A DNA stretch of 64,000 bases, from NCBI GenBank assembly GCA_025345505.1, contig JANVCC010000040.1, positions 8,145,655 to 8,209,654 on the forward strand, in the 5' to 3' direction. A program made the translations under genes and the position numbers. Under the pieces are notes generated by a model. It saw nothing but the letters and a program-made list of their open reading frames with translations. It was not told the origin of the DNA and did no database searches. Shown here one piece after another: positions 48,206-60,600 of the stretch. The stretch's first letter is position 1; each line of letters starts with the position of its first letter. This DNA is from Todiramphus chloris collaris. Its lineage: Eukaryota; Chordata; Aves; Coraciiformes; Alcedinidae.

Positions 48206-50225
48206 GTCAAGCTCTTCTGAACTTTATCCGTTATCCCAAGTCACCTTGGCACTCCTGCTAGGAGTTCTTGTAAAGGTTTTCCATTTACTGCCCCTTTCTG
48301 ATGGTTTCTTGGCACATGCTGCCAATGTAGTCTCATCTCTACCTCCACAGTTCCTGCCCACCTGTCTCCTCAGGATGCCCTGCACAGCACCTCTGCCTGC
48401 AGCTGAGTTTTGGGGAGCCAGGGCTGTTGCCAACACAAATGTCTCTGTCAGCTGAAGAAGCTGCTTCTGTTAAGTTACTCTCTTTGTTTTGGGTCCCTCT
48501 TGGTAGGTTTCTTTTCTTCCTTCCCTTTGGAGTTCTGATTTTCCTGGCTTTCTCTTCATGTATGTTGTTTTAAGCTGATAACTGTGCCCCGGTGAGACAT
48601 TTTTAAGCTGTACAGGAACTGATTAATCTGAGCACTGGAGTGGTGCCATCGCCAAAATATGTGCGTGTGTTTCTCTTTTTTGATGGTATAGAAAGACTCA
48701 TAGTCATTAATCGTTGGATTTTTCCAATAAAGATTTTATTTTAGGAGATGTGAAATACCTCTTGGAGCCAAGGAGAGGCTTGTTCTGAGTCAACCAAAAA
48801 AAAAAAGATCCTAAATATCAGTAGGATATTTTTCTAAGGAGATTTGATGATCATATGTGAATGCGGCATGCTAAAATGGAGCTCTCCGAAACACGTTCTG
48901 TTTCTTGGATTATGGTAGTTATAGAGCAGAGGAAAAACTTAAGCTAGCGGAAAAATAAATTTGTACTTGACAATTTACATACTGACGTCCAGAAACAATA
49001 AGATGTACTTGATGTGCAAATAAACAGATTCTCCTCTTGGATGAATTTGAGCGGCATAGCTCCAAGCACAATAGTTTTCCAAAGAGGATATTTTCAGGGG
49101 GGGAAAAAAAAAAGAGCATGCATTTACTACTTGTTTTTTATCCATAATGTACAATTTGGGGAATTACAAGGGTCTTGCTAGCAGCAGTGCCAATAAACCG
49201 ACCTTGATAGTGTTGTCTCTGGCAGCCAACCAGGCAGTAATTCTGAATTAGCTTTGAAGGTCCTGTTTCTAAGAAGTTCTAGCAAACCAAGGTCAGGGTT
49301 GAAACAACTCACTAAAGCAGGATACAAAGGCCATTTTGTATCTTAACCTATGCCTATTTTAGCATGCTAATCTCCATGTGTGTCAAGCTCTGCTAACTGT
49401 GCCCAGGCACCTGCGTGAGCAAGATAGTACTTGTGTGGGCTGGTGGAAAAGGATGCGGTAGAAGTCCTTGACACAACTACCTTTAAGGAAGAAAGTGAGA
49501 GTACACATCATATTTTTGGAGGATTTTGGGGCATGCAAAATATTGACAAATATTTATTTATTTAATTATTGTGACTTGAATGTCTTTGGTTAAAATATTC
49601 TGATTTAAAGAAGGAATGGTCAGGTTGAAGAATTAATCAACAGGAAATGTTGTTTGGTGTAAATAAGGCGATGGCCATGTAACTCACGGGCACAAAGCCA
49701 CACCAAGAATTTGCTGGTCCTGACCCTTCAGGAAGAGGAGGAGATCTGGGCCAGCAGCCTTGGTTAGCAGCTGCAGGACAGAGGTGGATCCCGGTGGACA
49801 GGGCTGGATGTCTGGAGTGTTGACATTTCCTTTCTATCCCTCTGGTTGCTGCAGGTCTAATCCTGAAAATGCTAATGGGGAGTGAGGAGCAGGAAGCTGT
49901 AGAAAGGAAGGAGCCCTGTAGTGGGTTTTTGGGGTTCAACAAGAAGAGCTTCTGGTGGGAGATCACCTGAGCTTCAAGCTCCCATCACTGGTGGTCAGTG
50001 GAGGTGATTTTTCTTCTTCGTTCCATGGAAGGGAAGGAAGGAATAATACAACCTAGAGCTTTGAATTCATGAGTGAAGAATTGAGTTTACCTTCTTTGTG
50101 AGTTAAAAGTCAGTTGAAAAGGTTTTCAGTTCACTACAGCTCCCCAGCCCAGGTAGATCTGTATTACATAGTATATCGCAAAGTGGATGGGGTATCACTG
50201 CAGTTTCTCTTGCACATATGTATGT
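48206..50225. other. non-coding unique sequence
   Basis: No gene is supported. A11 (48796-48806) and A10 (49104-49113) runs are present, the latter after a G7 run. The run-poor block at about 49150-49270 has conserved-element texture without a diagnostic motif. Confidence 0.55.
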
Positions 50226-50291
50226 CTCACACACACATACATATATATAATGGATGCAACTTATTTGTGTGAGTTGCACCCATATATATAT
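50226..50291. repeat. CA/TA microsatellite with hairpin arms
   Basis: A (CA)n tract runs into (TA)n. TATATATAATGGATGCAAC and, after 12 bases, GTTGCACCCATATATATA form an imperfect inverted repeat (GCAAC/GTTGC plus the TA arms). This is a simple-repeat structure; the 219-codon minus-strand frame through it is an artefact. Confidence 0.75.
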
Positions 50292-51499
50292 TGAAAAAGA
50301 AAAAATGGATGTTGCAGTTAATACCTTTCCAGAAATTAAGAACATGATATTCCTACCTTTTTGCTGCTTATTTAATGCAAAACATCTGAGCAAGGCAGAG
50401 TGCAGGTGCACGTAGGGGCGTGCTGGCCCCAGCTCCCCGTGCTCCATCATGCAAGGAAACCCAGCAGTCCTCAGGAACCTCAGTGCAGCTGGTGATGTTC
50501 TGTGCATGTACTGGCTCTGTAGATCTGCTTGCGTGATTGCAGCCTGTGTTTCGTGTTTGGGATGTCTGCAAATTCTGTAACATGACAAATGCCTTAAAAA
50601 AAAAAAAAAAAAGGCAACAAAACCTCCTCCACAGAATATTGTGCTGTTTAAATGCTGAAGTAATTTTGATTTACTACATAATGATGTTATACATGGCTTT
50701 GAAATATTATGTGCGTAGTTTACCAAGAGGTCCTTCCAATTTATTTTTTTTAATCTTACCACAAAGGATCATGACTGCAGAATGGCTTGGATTTGGGCTT
50801 TGGTCTGTGGTTTTGCAAATAGACTCCGAGACTGGAGTTTAAAAGACAACAACGATGAAAACCTCAGAACTTCCTACACATCCCTAGCTCTATTTTAGGA
50901 TCCAGAGCTACAAAGGAGCTGGAAGAAGCAGGAGCCAAGGTCTGCTCTTGGTTACTCTACTGAAGTAGGGAGTTATTTCAAGCTGTTGTCCCACCAGTGC
51001 TTCTTGTAGCAGCAATGCCAGCATAAGTAGCGTCTGCTGCTCTGTGTGGTGAAACGGGCTGGGAATTGACTCGGTTACCGAAAATAACGTGTGGAAATGG
51101 TTCTTCTGAGTCTGGATCAGGTACCATAGCTGCTGCCACCTGAGGAAATGCTTGTGTTGCATGCTTAGGTAATTGCAGCAGCAGTCTTGTTGCATGGAGT
51201 AACCAAGGCTGCATGTGGCCAGCTGCTCGTTTTCTTGTCAAAAAATATCTAAAAACCTCAAACCTGCTGCTGTGAAAAAATGACAAGCGGATGCCTTTGA
51301 AAGGTAGAGAGAGCCTTAAGTGAGAGAGGGTTGTTGGGGTGGACTTTTTATCCAGTCCTGCTCATGGAGGTGTAAGTGCTCAGTGCCAGGCTGGTGCTCA
51401 GCTGTGCTGATGTGATGGAGGTTCTTGTACTTGATTTATCAAGGAGAAATCTTCTGAGAAGTAGTATCTGTTTATCTCTTGCTTTTACCTAGATTTTCA
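50292..51499. other. non-coding sequence with A17 run
   Basis: No gene is supported. An A17 run lies at 50596-50612, creating a poly-phenylalanine stretch in the opposite-strand frame. Overlapping minus-strand frames at 50908-51286 (95 and 102 codons) match nothing. Confidence 0.55.
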
Positions 51500-51566
51500 G
51501 CTGAGGTGATGGAGGCCTAGGGAAGCCCACAGCAATCTGCCCTGGGCCATGTGGTGAATCAATGGC
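51500..51566 (-). mobile_element. possible MIR-like relic (- orientation)
   Basis: The + strand reads GCTGAGGTGATGGAGGCCTA, GGGAAGCCCACAGCAATC, TGCCCTGGGCCATGTGGTGA and ATCAATGGC. This recalls the reversed MIR core (ACTGAGGCCCAGAGAGG..., TTGCCCAAGGTCACACAGC...). It is short and diverged, so the call is tentative. Confidence 0.35.
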
Positions 51567-54500
51567 TTATTTTAGTTATAAAATGACCACAAGTCCTTCT
51601 GTGTTGTGGTCCTGGTAGTTATTGCTAGAGCTATATTATCTTTATTAAAATGCACAGATGTCCTTCACCTTAATAAGCCAATAATTCCCATGTTGTTTGG
51701 AAATACAGAGAGATGAATCCAGCTGAATCTCAAAGTTGCCAGAATATTGTATTTATAATTACTAAATTTGATCTCCTTTAAGCACAATGTGTTCATGTTT
51801 CATGTGGTATGTGAAATATTGCCTGGACAGTGAAACCCAAAGAGCCAAGGGATGAATTGTTCTTTACCGGCTGTATCAAAAGTAAGTTTGTCTTGGAAAT
51901 ACTAGCTGAGTGCAGAGCTTACTCTTGCGTGGGCAATTCAGGAGCTGCTTGCTTTTTTTTTAATTGCTGAAACCTCATTGTTAGCACTTGGGGTATCCTG
52001 TCTTAAGAGGCACTCTTCTTGTGGTTTCCCTTTTGGAAATGCTCCCACGTTGCCTGAAAGCGCAGACATGCCGCTGTCTCCTTGAGCCTTTCCGACTCAC
52101 GGAGCAGGAGGCTGTGCGACAGTGCTGCTGACTTTCTTGCTGCAGCTTCCAGGAAAATGTCCCAAAGACATGAGACATAAAAATGTCTTTGCTCTAGTGT
52201 GACACAGCAAGCAGAGGTGTCTGGTCTCTGACAGGTTTTGCAGGGAAAAAGAGGTTTGCTAGGGAAACCTGTGTACCTGCCTGTCCCCTCCCCCCTGAAC
52301 TGGGGCTCTTGGCTCACCAAAGGCTGCCATCCAGGATGGGAAGGACAGTCCAAGAGCAAAGTCCAGAAATAGAGTGCGCAGTAGCAGGAGACAAAATAAA
52401 ATTAGAAGCATTAGCGTGTTATGCTTCTCTGTAGCACCTGGCAGATTGGGGTCTTGTGGGCACAGCAAGATGCCCGTCTCTGGTGTGGGCTGTGGGTGCT
52501 GCTGCATGGCAAAGCTGGAGTTGAGCTGTGCTGTGAATCTCCCCCAACCTTTCCTAAGTCAGATCAGCTACACATGGGTGTTTAGGTTGCTCTGCAGTTG
52601 GTTTATTGCATTCACATGCTGCTTTCATTATACCTTACAGATTTATTTGTTTTGGGGTTTTTTTTTATGGGAGGGAATGAAAAAAGGAACAAATCCAAAA
52701 TGCAAATTAGTCATCTGAGAGTCCAAGGTAGTTTTTTTTCATTTGTTTGCAGTTAAGATGGGTTTGAGTTGGGAGGAGGACCACAGAGATGAGTTGTGAG
52801 GCTGAGGTGTTGTTGTCTCTTCTCCCTTAATGTCTCTATAGTGCCTTTGCAGTCACCCACACTAACATAACACCAAGGTCTGGATGTTTTATTAGGGTTT
52901 TCCTCCCCTGGCTCTTCTCACTTGAGGCGTTTATGTGGTGGAGATGATTTATGGCCAAGCCACCCTTGTCACCACGTAAAAGTACCTCTGTGCTTGTTGC
53001 TGGGATGGCTGGTCTTCTTGTAGGGTTTCTGCTGCCCCATCATTGCTTTGTGCTGGAGTGACTGGTGGGACAGGCTCCAAGTGAAAAAATGAGCACAGAT
53101 CAGATGTTTTCCAGGTATCATCCCCCATTGCCTTCCTGATGCTGGTGTGTTTTGGTGGGTATTTCTGATACTTAGTCAGTGGCACATGTATGTCATCATT
53201 GTGTCATGTTAGCTTGCAGAAATAATGATACCTTTTCTGGTCTTATGTGTCTGACTTGGAAATAGTACTGGTTTACGGTGAGACAGTGGTGGCTTAGTGT
53301 GTGTCAGGGTAATTGGTGTGTGCTCTAACTTGAGCTGCAGCCTTGATTTTGACAGGGTGCCCGGTCCCAGGCACCCCTTTATGCCACCAACCCTCAACTT
53401 GACTCAAAACCATCACGTTTTATACATCTGCACTGATTTGCCAACAAAACCCCAAGGGAAGGGGGCTTCATGATCAGGGGTTCCTTAGTCTCATCGAGTT
53501 GCAGCTTTTAGGATGCTCAGCATAGGGGCTTTTTTTTATTTGTTTTTTTTTGGGTTTTTTCTTCTCCTTCCTTGTTCCCCTGTTTATGTCCACAATTACA
53601 AAATTGGCTTTACCCAGTGCCTGGCTTCTCCTGCAGCTCACAACACCGCTGGGAGAGTTGGCTGTACTGATCGACAGCTCCTCCCTGGCAGTGGGCTCAG
53701 GGCCAGACGCTCATTAACACGTACTTAGATCCCTGTTGAATAGTAAAAAAAAAAAAAAAGTTGCTGCCAATATGTGCTGGCCCCCTACCAATAACCTGGA
53801 AGTAAAATGCGTAGTGCCTATTGCTATTCCTTAATTCTGTGCCTTCCCCAGTGCTCTTCTCACAGCCCCCGTGTTCGGACAGGCTCATCCAGCATCCCTG
53901 CACGGTGCTGGCCTGCATAGGGGAGGCAGAAGAACAGCCTGCCTCTGCTGCCTGTGTTCCTTTCCAGGGGGTATCTCAGCTTGAGAGGTTTCAGAAAGGT
54001 GGGTCTTGGTCCAGCCACACCATTAGCAAACCTGCTGGTGAGTTTTAGTAAAGCCGAAACAAGATAAATCTTGATGCCCCTTAATCCTACCTTGCTTCTG
54101 GCTTCTCCTGTGTAGGATTGTGCCCTCCCACAAAGCCATTTGGGTGATTCTAAAAGTAGCAAGAAACTGCTAAACTGCTTTTCTGCTTATACTGTGAGCT
54201 CATACATCTTCCTGATGAGATGGATGTTTCTCCTGGCTGTCAACTTAAACTATCTTTTCCATTTTCCAAGGGGCCAGGTAGCAGCATGCACTAGATCGTG
54301 TCTGTCCTCTTTGTATCTATGCTACCTCTGCTTGGTCAATTCACTACAAGGCCCTTTTCAGGTTTCTTTTAGACACCTCATTTATTATTTTTTTGTTGTC
54401 TGTATGAAGGTAATAATGTGTTTGCAGTAAAACTGAAGAAGAGTGACCCATTGACACCCTGGTTTCTGATGGGAGCACAGCAAAAATGAGAACTTTCCTT

Positions 54501-56513
54501 TGTGTTTGCAGCCTCATTACTCTGCAACCCTTTGTCTAATACGTAGATGTTTTTATTCACGTTTTCCTTGTGGAGTTACTGCTTCTCTGATTTCTTCCTC
54601 CCTTTGAAGATGTTGCTAGGAGTAACCCAGGAATAACCATAGTGTAGGGCTACGAGGCAGTAACTTGCATCCTGTTGGTGATAAAAACACCTCCTGCTGC
54701 ACTTTTATGTTGTATCACTTCAAGCATCAGCTATGTTCATATTTTCTTTCAAATGTCGATAAATCCCCTTGTATAAAATCTAATTTGAGATTTATAAGGA
54801 GAGATTTGAAACAGGAAAGACATCTGAATAGAAACTGCATGAAATTCCCATTAATGATGTGTTACTGAATTTGACGTCAGTCAAACCATCGTAAAACATA
54901 CTACAGTTAAAGTACACTGAGAACAAAATTGCTCACTACTTTTTGACTCCAGTGGTTTAGTTCTTTAGTTTCATAACATTATAATATTTGGTTTTTATAT
55001 ATTTTTTTATATTTTTTTTTTTAAAGATATGTGCTGTAGAGTATCTTAGAATATCCCTACTGATCACTTTTAACCCCGTCAATAATGTTGCTAATAGGTA
55101 TTTCAGGAAAACAGGCAGTTGTATTTGCTCTAAGTTGTTTCTGGTGATGTTTTGTTGAGACATAGAACATATGTCTTAAAAGCTGTACGAGTGCCCTTTG
55201 GGTGGAAACAGGCTCCACTGTGAGTTTACAAAAATTGATCGTGCCTGGGCAGAGAGAGGAGGGAGAAAACGCAGTACATATCCTCCTTCCTCCCACCCCC
55301 TTTTCCTCTCTGGCATCGAATAAAACGATGTCTCATATGGTAGAGTACGTGGTTCCTGATGAGCTTACTGTCTCCATACCACCCAGGATGGGTCTGGTTC
55401 TTATTGTGCATACTTACAGTGTGGAAAACCAGACTCCTTTTGCTGAAAAACAAAGATTTCAAGGCGTATTTAATTGATAATCATGCACCTATTACCTTAG
55501 GGGAGAAGCCTACAGGATGGATGTCATATTCTTCAGCTGGGGTTTGTGCAGCTTGTGATAGAAAAGGAGATGAAGTCTTTCCTTCTTCAATGAACAGTCT
55601 AGCTCCGATCTCTGCTTTCATGGGCTTTCCGTATCTCTGCTGCTCTTGCTGTTTTATGCACAGGAGTAACCCATGGGTTTATCTTTTGCTGCTCAAGTCT
55701 TGCAGTTAGTAAAAATACAAGCACAAATGCTGGCAGAGCTGTGCTGCCTGAGGGAGAAAGGAAGGATGCTGTGATAAAGGGCTGTAGACTAGAGGAGCTG
55801 AGAGCACTTGGGTTTGTTTTTTACCTCGAGCACAGTGTGAACAAAGCTTGACAAACTGTTGTCACTCTGTCTTCTATCTACGTGTGCAGGAATTATTTCC
55901 CAGCCTTAGGATAATTACTGAAATATGTGGTGGTTGTTCATGGCTCTGGTCTGACTCAATATGTGGCCTCTCCAAAAGCAGTGGAAGGACCTTTGGACAA
56001 ATGTCTTAGAGAGAAATTGCTTCATCCTCAGCCATGCTGGTTCTAGATAAGTGGCAAAGCCAAGGTAGAGCATTCGGATGTTCTGCCTCTAGCAAGTTGG
56101 AAATGGTGTTATTTGTTAGCATTTCCTCCAGGCTCAGAAGGCCAACAACAACAGCCCTAAATTGGCTTGTGTTCAGCCTGAAGGCACTTGCCAAGTTATG
56201 ACAGCACGTTGTCTTCCCAAAGGCGAGGAGGATAGAGGTGTGTGGAAGATGTCCTAGCTATGGGCTCACTTGGTATAATTTGCCTGAAACCGCCTAAAGT
56301 AAATTATGTATTAAAAAACTAAATTTCTTCTTTCTCACCCATTTCTGGATGACAGTTTTATTACTTGAGATGCTGAACAGGTCTTTGATGGACTGGACAG
56401 TTTGTTTAGAAACTTTTATCTACCTTTGAATCTGAAAGGTTGTAACACTGTACAGAGTTGAAGTGTTGTGCTTTAAATTATTGCCATCAGGGAACCAGCA
56501 GAATTTGAGCTTC
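51567..56513. other. non-coding unique sequence
   Basis: No gene is supported. A15 (53745-53759) and T11 (55012-55022) runs are present. Frames up to about 118 codons (52003-52359 minus, 52374-52718 plus, 55359-55709 plus) overlap others on both strands and match nothing recognised. Confidence 0.55.
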
Positions 56514-56536
56514 ACCCGCCCCCCGCCCCCCCCCGC
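56514..56536 (-). repeat. C-rich tract, quadruplex-capable on minus strand
   Basis: Three C runs (of 3, 6 and 9) are separated by single G bases. The complementary strand therefore has G-runs sufficient for a quadruplex. No gene start is evident beside it. Confidence 0.7.
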
Positions 56537-56999
56537 TGAAGAAGCTTTGGATTTCACCTAAAAGATTTGATGTAGGAATGTGATCAGGTCCATACTAAAT
56601 ATTACAAAAATATAATACGCTTTCAGTGGATTTTGGGTTCAGAAACTACTTCAGGCAATGTTGAAATTGTCTTGGAGGTGCAAGTAACTCATGTTTCTCT
56701 GAGATTCACTGTTGGACTCAGCATGAGAATGTGAATCTCGGCAGGTATTTGGGGGGTTTATAGGGATGTTTTACAATGTGCTTTAGCAAGGGGTTTATTA
56801 CTGGCCCTAGATTTGGGGTTGGCACCAAAGTGTTAGAAAAGTCTCATCATGAGACTCGAAACATTTGGATAAAGCATTAAGCCCATATTGAGTGGTTTTT
56901 CCAGATAAATTGGAGATTGTTGTGGCATACTTTCAAAATGCAGGGGATTGCCTCTCCATCCTGTTTTCACATTGGGAGGCCCTCACACAACATGCCCTG
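56537..56999. other. non-coding unique sequence
   Basis: AT-rich DNA with no repeat, frame or motif that I can support. Confidence 0.6.
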
Positions 57000-57640
57000 A
57001 GCTCCAAGGCTCGACACGAGCCCTTGCTAAGCACATAATAACCGCTCTGTCTGCCCACACCGCCATGGAGAGCCAGCGCTGGCACCGCTCGTGTGCTATG
57101 GGAAGCACAACTATGCAGAACAAAACAGCTTAGCAGCCCACAGAAATCTTGTAGACGCCAATATACTTCATCAGCCAATGTTTTCATGAGGATTAGGTTA
57201 GGTTGTTTGATAAAATGCTCCGGGTGCATACAAGAACCATTGTGTGTTATCGTCTGGTAGGCCGGCACGGATTCGCATTAGCGCTGATGTGCTAACGTGC
57301 AATGAAAGGCAACCGCAGTGACTCTTCAGATGTCCAAGGAGGCTGATGACAAGCGTGCTCACTCAGGCCCCTTCAATAAAGTCACTGGTGGGTTGCATTA
57401 TTCCCTCTGTGGGCAGCGCGGGCGGACGAGGCTGTGGCTGGCAGACGAACCGGCCGCAGCCGATGGGAAGCCCTCTGAGGGCTCCAGCGTGGAGCTGAGA
57501 AGAAATTAGAGACATGGGCAGAAACAGTTAGATAAACAGAGATTATGCTTAAGATATTTTTCTTTCATTTTGATTTATGGTGGCTATGCAGCCAAATCTA
57601 AATAAGTTAATCTTGCCCAATACAAACAGTCATTTATCCG
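57000..57640. promoter_or_regulatory. CpG-retaining candidate enhancer / conserved element
   Basis: By eye more than two dozen CpG dinucleotides lie between about 57010 and 57500, against roughly one per hundred bases or fewer nearby. There are no homopolymer runs. Visible motifs include GGCTCG-ACA-CGAGCC (57009-57023, a 6-bp inverted repeat), the palindrome CCAGCGCTGG (57074-57083), GCATTAGCGC with GCTAACGTGC 6 bases later (about 57276-57301), and a run of CG-rich words around GACGAACCGGCCGCAGCCGA (about 57445). It is followed to 57640 by an AT-rich flank with TTAATCTTGCCC- and CATTTATCC-type strings. Short frames (62-111 codons) are unrecognisable. Retained CpG outside a promoter is typical of constrained regulatory DNA; function is inferred. 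Confidence 0.45.
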
Positions 57641-60600
57641 GCAAGAGGAGGCGGTGCTGGGGGGAGGGATGGCACATGGCAGTGTGGGGACTCCGGGCTG
57701 GGAATTTTCTTTGGTTTTCATGAATTTGATGTTTTCATTGGGGTGTTTGCTCCACAGTTGGGGATGATGATGTAAAAAGTTGGCTGTTTGGAGCACAGGA
57801 GCCGTATCCTAGATGAGTAGTGCTGCCTCAGAAAGGAGGAGGGAGGAAAGGGCTTGACGTAAGCTCTGTGTTCCCTGCTGCATCTGCTTGTGTTGCCTGC
57901 GTTCCAAGGGGTTAGCGTTGGATGCACCTCAAGGGACTTCCTAGCTATTTGTATTGGCCTGTTAAGACCTTTCATGCAAGTCTTAACACCAGTTCCTGGC
58001 CAGGTACAAGGATTTGTAGGCATATCCCAAAAGGAAAAGTAAAAATTATTTTCCCCGCTTGCAGGTTGAACGAAAAAAGCCTTGGTTTGGTTTTGGTCAG
58101 AGCAAAATCAGAGCTTCAGCAGTACATTTCTCTTTTTAAGGTGGAATGCTGAGCTCCTTCCTGTCAGGCTGAGTGGAGTAAATCCAGACTGACATCTACA
58201 AGCAGGTCTCCCAGGGTTGTCCTTCCTCAGCCAGGTGTTTTCAGTGTAGTGAAAATGAGGAGCTGGAGTGTTGGGAAGCAGCTGTAGGAATTAGCTTTCC
58301 AAAGCAGTAAATCCATAGCCCTGCAGCTTGTGAGTACTGTGGGGGGGATTTTCACTCTGCTTTGAGCCACTGTAGTTTTGCTAGTGAGGCAACTAAAGCT
58401 TAGCAGCTCCCCTCAGCTGTGGTTTGCACTGTAAAAAGAAAAAATAGCTTGTTTTTAAAAGTGAGTTTTAATACTACTCTTAATATACCCTTTCCAATGA
58501 CTAAAATCTGCCTTCTTTGAAAATGACACTGGGGTATTGCATCTGCTACACCAACACTATAATAAATTCCATATTTAAGTCTCCACTATAAAACCTTGGG
58601 CTGTTGTTTTTCTTTTTCTCCTGTTTGGAATATCTGTGTGCTCCACCATGGTGTGTATAGTTCCACTTGAAAAGCTTTAATTGTCTCCCAGTTGTCTCTA
58701 GGAGAAATGTGGAATGGTTTTTGCTTTGTAACGAGGTTTAAACCCATTCCCTGAAATTATATAGTGTTAAATAACAGAAGACAAAAATAACATCACTTGA
58801 CTAAGCACACAAAACTTGTGTTAAAGGGAAGGTGTTACTGGTTAAAAAAAAAAAAAAAAAAACCTGTTTGGAAATAGTTCCTTAGGGTGCAAATCATCAG
58901 TACTACTCAAATGCAGAGGCACATTCCCTACCCCCAGGTCATTACACGTAGGATGGCTGCAGTGTGCTGTGTGCAGGCAGCTGGGCAGCGCAGCACCTGA
59001 AAGGAGACCCAAAGCATCTAGAGACTTAGGTGGGTGAAACTGGACCTTCAGCACTGGTGTCCTGAGGCTGTGGGAGCCTGGGCAGCGTGGCTCACGCAAA
59101 TTCTTGACTCTGTGCTCAACACCAAAGAGCAATCTCTGAAAGGAAAATACTCAAGGGATACTCAGATTGGTTTTTAAAGTATTAGTCACTATGGGAAAGG
59201 GAGCGACTTCCTGTCTGCATGGTAGAAGTTTATCACAGTGTGGAAATACTGTGCTGACAGCAAATAAAATTATCTCTTCAGATTACTTTCTAGCTGACTC
59301 CTCTGATCCCTCTTCAGTACTCTTTTTAAAATGGGCAGATGTGCTAGAAACTCCAAATTATTGTTCTTTCATAGGATTCTTCACTCTGTGCCCTTTCCTT
59401 GGGCTTGGAAAAGTTTTTCTGCTTTAAACTCAGGAGTCAATGAGGGTTTCTGAGAAGAAATGACTGCACTGGATCCCCTGATATTACAGGTTTTCTGCCA
59501 ATAACTTGCTGCTTCTGAACAAAAGTTCATGTATGGTCTGACTGGGAAGCCTGACAGGTTGTTCCCACCCGTGTGTGCACTCTGACAGGCTTTTCAGGCA
59601 TAATGCTGCTCATGGACGTGACCAATGGGGAATTTCCTATGTTTCCTTTTACCAGCAATTAGCCAACAACCTATTCTTTAGGAAATGGATTTGGGGAGCG
59701 TGTTGCAGTGCAGTGGGCTGGGGGCAATGGCAAGGTCCTGTGGCTGGGGCATGGAACTGGGCATTTGAAGAACTGGGTTTGGGTCTTGCTGTGTGATCGT
59801 GCACATCAGTGTGGACTGTAATCTCTCCCTCTGCCAATCCATTGCTGTCTGAGGGTGAAAAAGAAAACAAATTGCATAAATGCTCCATTGTGAGTCTTCC
59901 AGTTCCACAAAGGAGCGTGAAGATCCCAACTTTTGTTACAAGTGATAATGCTTAAATTCACCACTTACCCATAGTTGCAGTTACCTACTAATGTTGCAAG
60001 TGAGTTTTGCCTGCTTTTGAGCAACTGGTGCCATAAAGCCTAAAACAGAATACACTAAAGTAGACATGATTCACAGTCTGTTCTTAATCCTAACCTAGGG
60101 CAAGACAACCTCTGCTGGAAATGAGCCTTCAAGTAATCGTGACAGTTTGGCAAAAGAGAGAGAGCGTGTTAAATCTCGCATTCTGCGACCTACCATTCTA
60201 CTTATTGAATCATCTGCTACTTTAGTCACTTCTTGGAAGCGAGGCTTTTATTTTTCTTCTGCTAGGTGCTTAGCAGATGTTCAAATGCTGCTAAGACTAT
60301 GAAAACTTTTTTTCCTGTGTGCCTCCCAGTACTTTGCAGGCAGCATCAGTTCACTCGTGAGCCTGCTCTTATTAGGGTTGTTACCTTGGGTAACAACACA
60401 GTAACTGGATGTTAGCGTAGTTACAAGACCAAATTCCTCATTTGCTTTTACATAGAAAGTACTGAAACTGTTAAAGCTTGCTGGCCCCAAAGTAAAGAAA
60501 CAAGCAAGTGTTAATAACTAGGTTAAGTGCAATGTAACATTGGAAGAGTAGTAAAAGGATGATGGATTAGGGCTTCCCTTTCCCTTGTGAGGTCTCAGAA

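Noticed and set aside
50103-50762. Longest uninterrupted frame, 219 codons, minus strand
   Set aside because: It crosses an A17 run (giving poly-F) and a CA/TA microsatellite (giving YICVCV-like residues), overlaps other frames and resembles no protein family.
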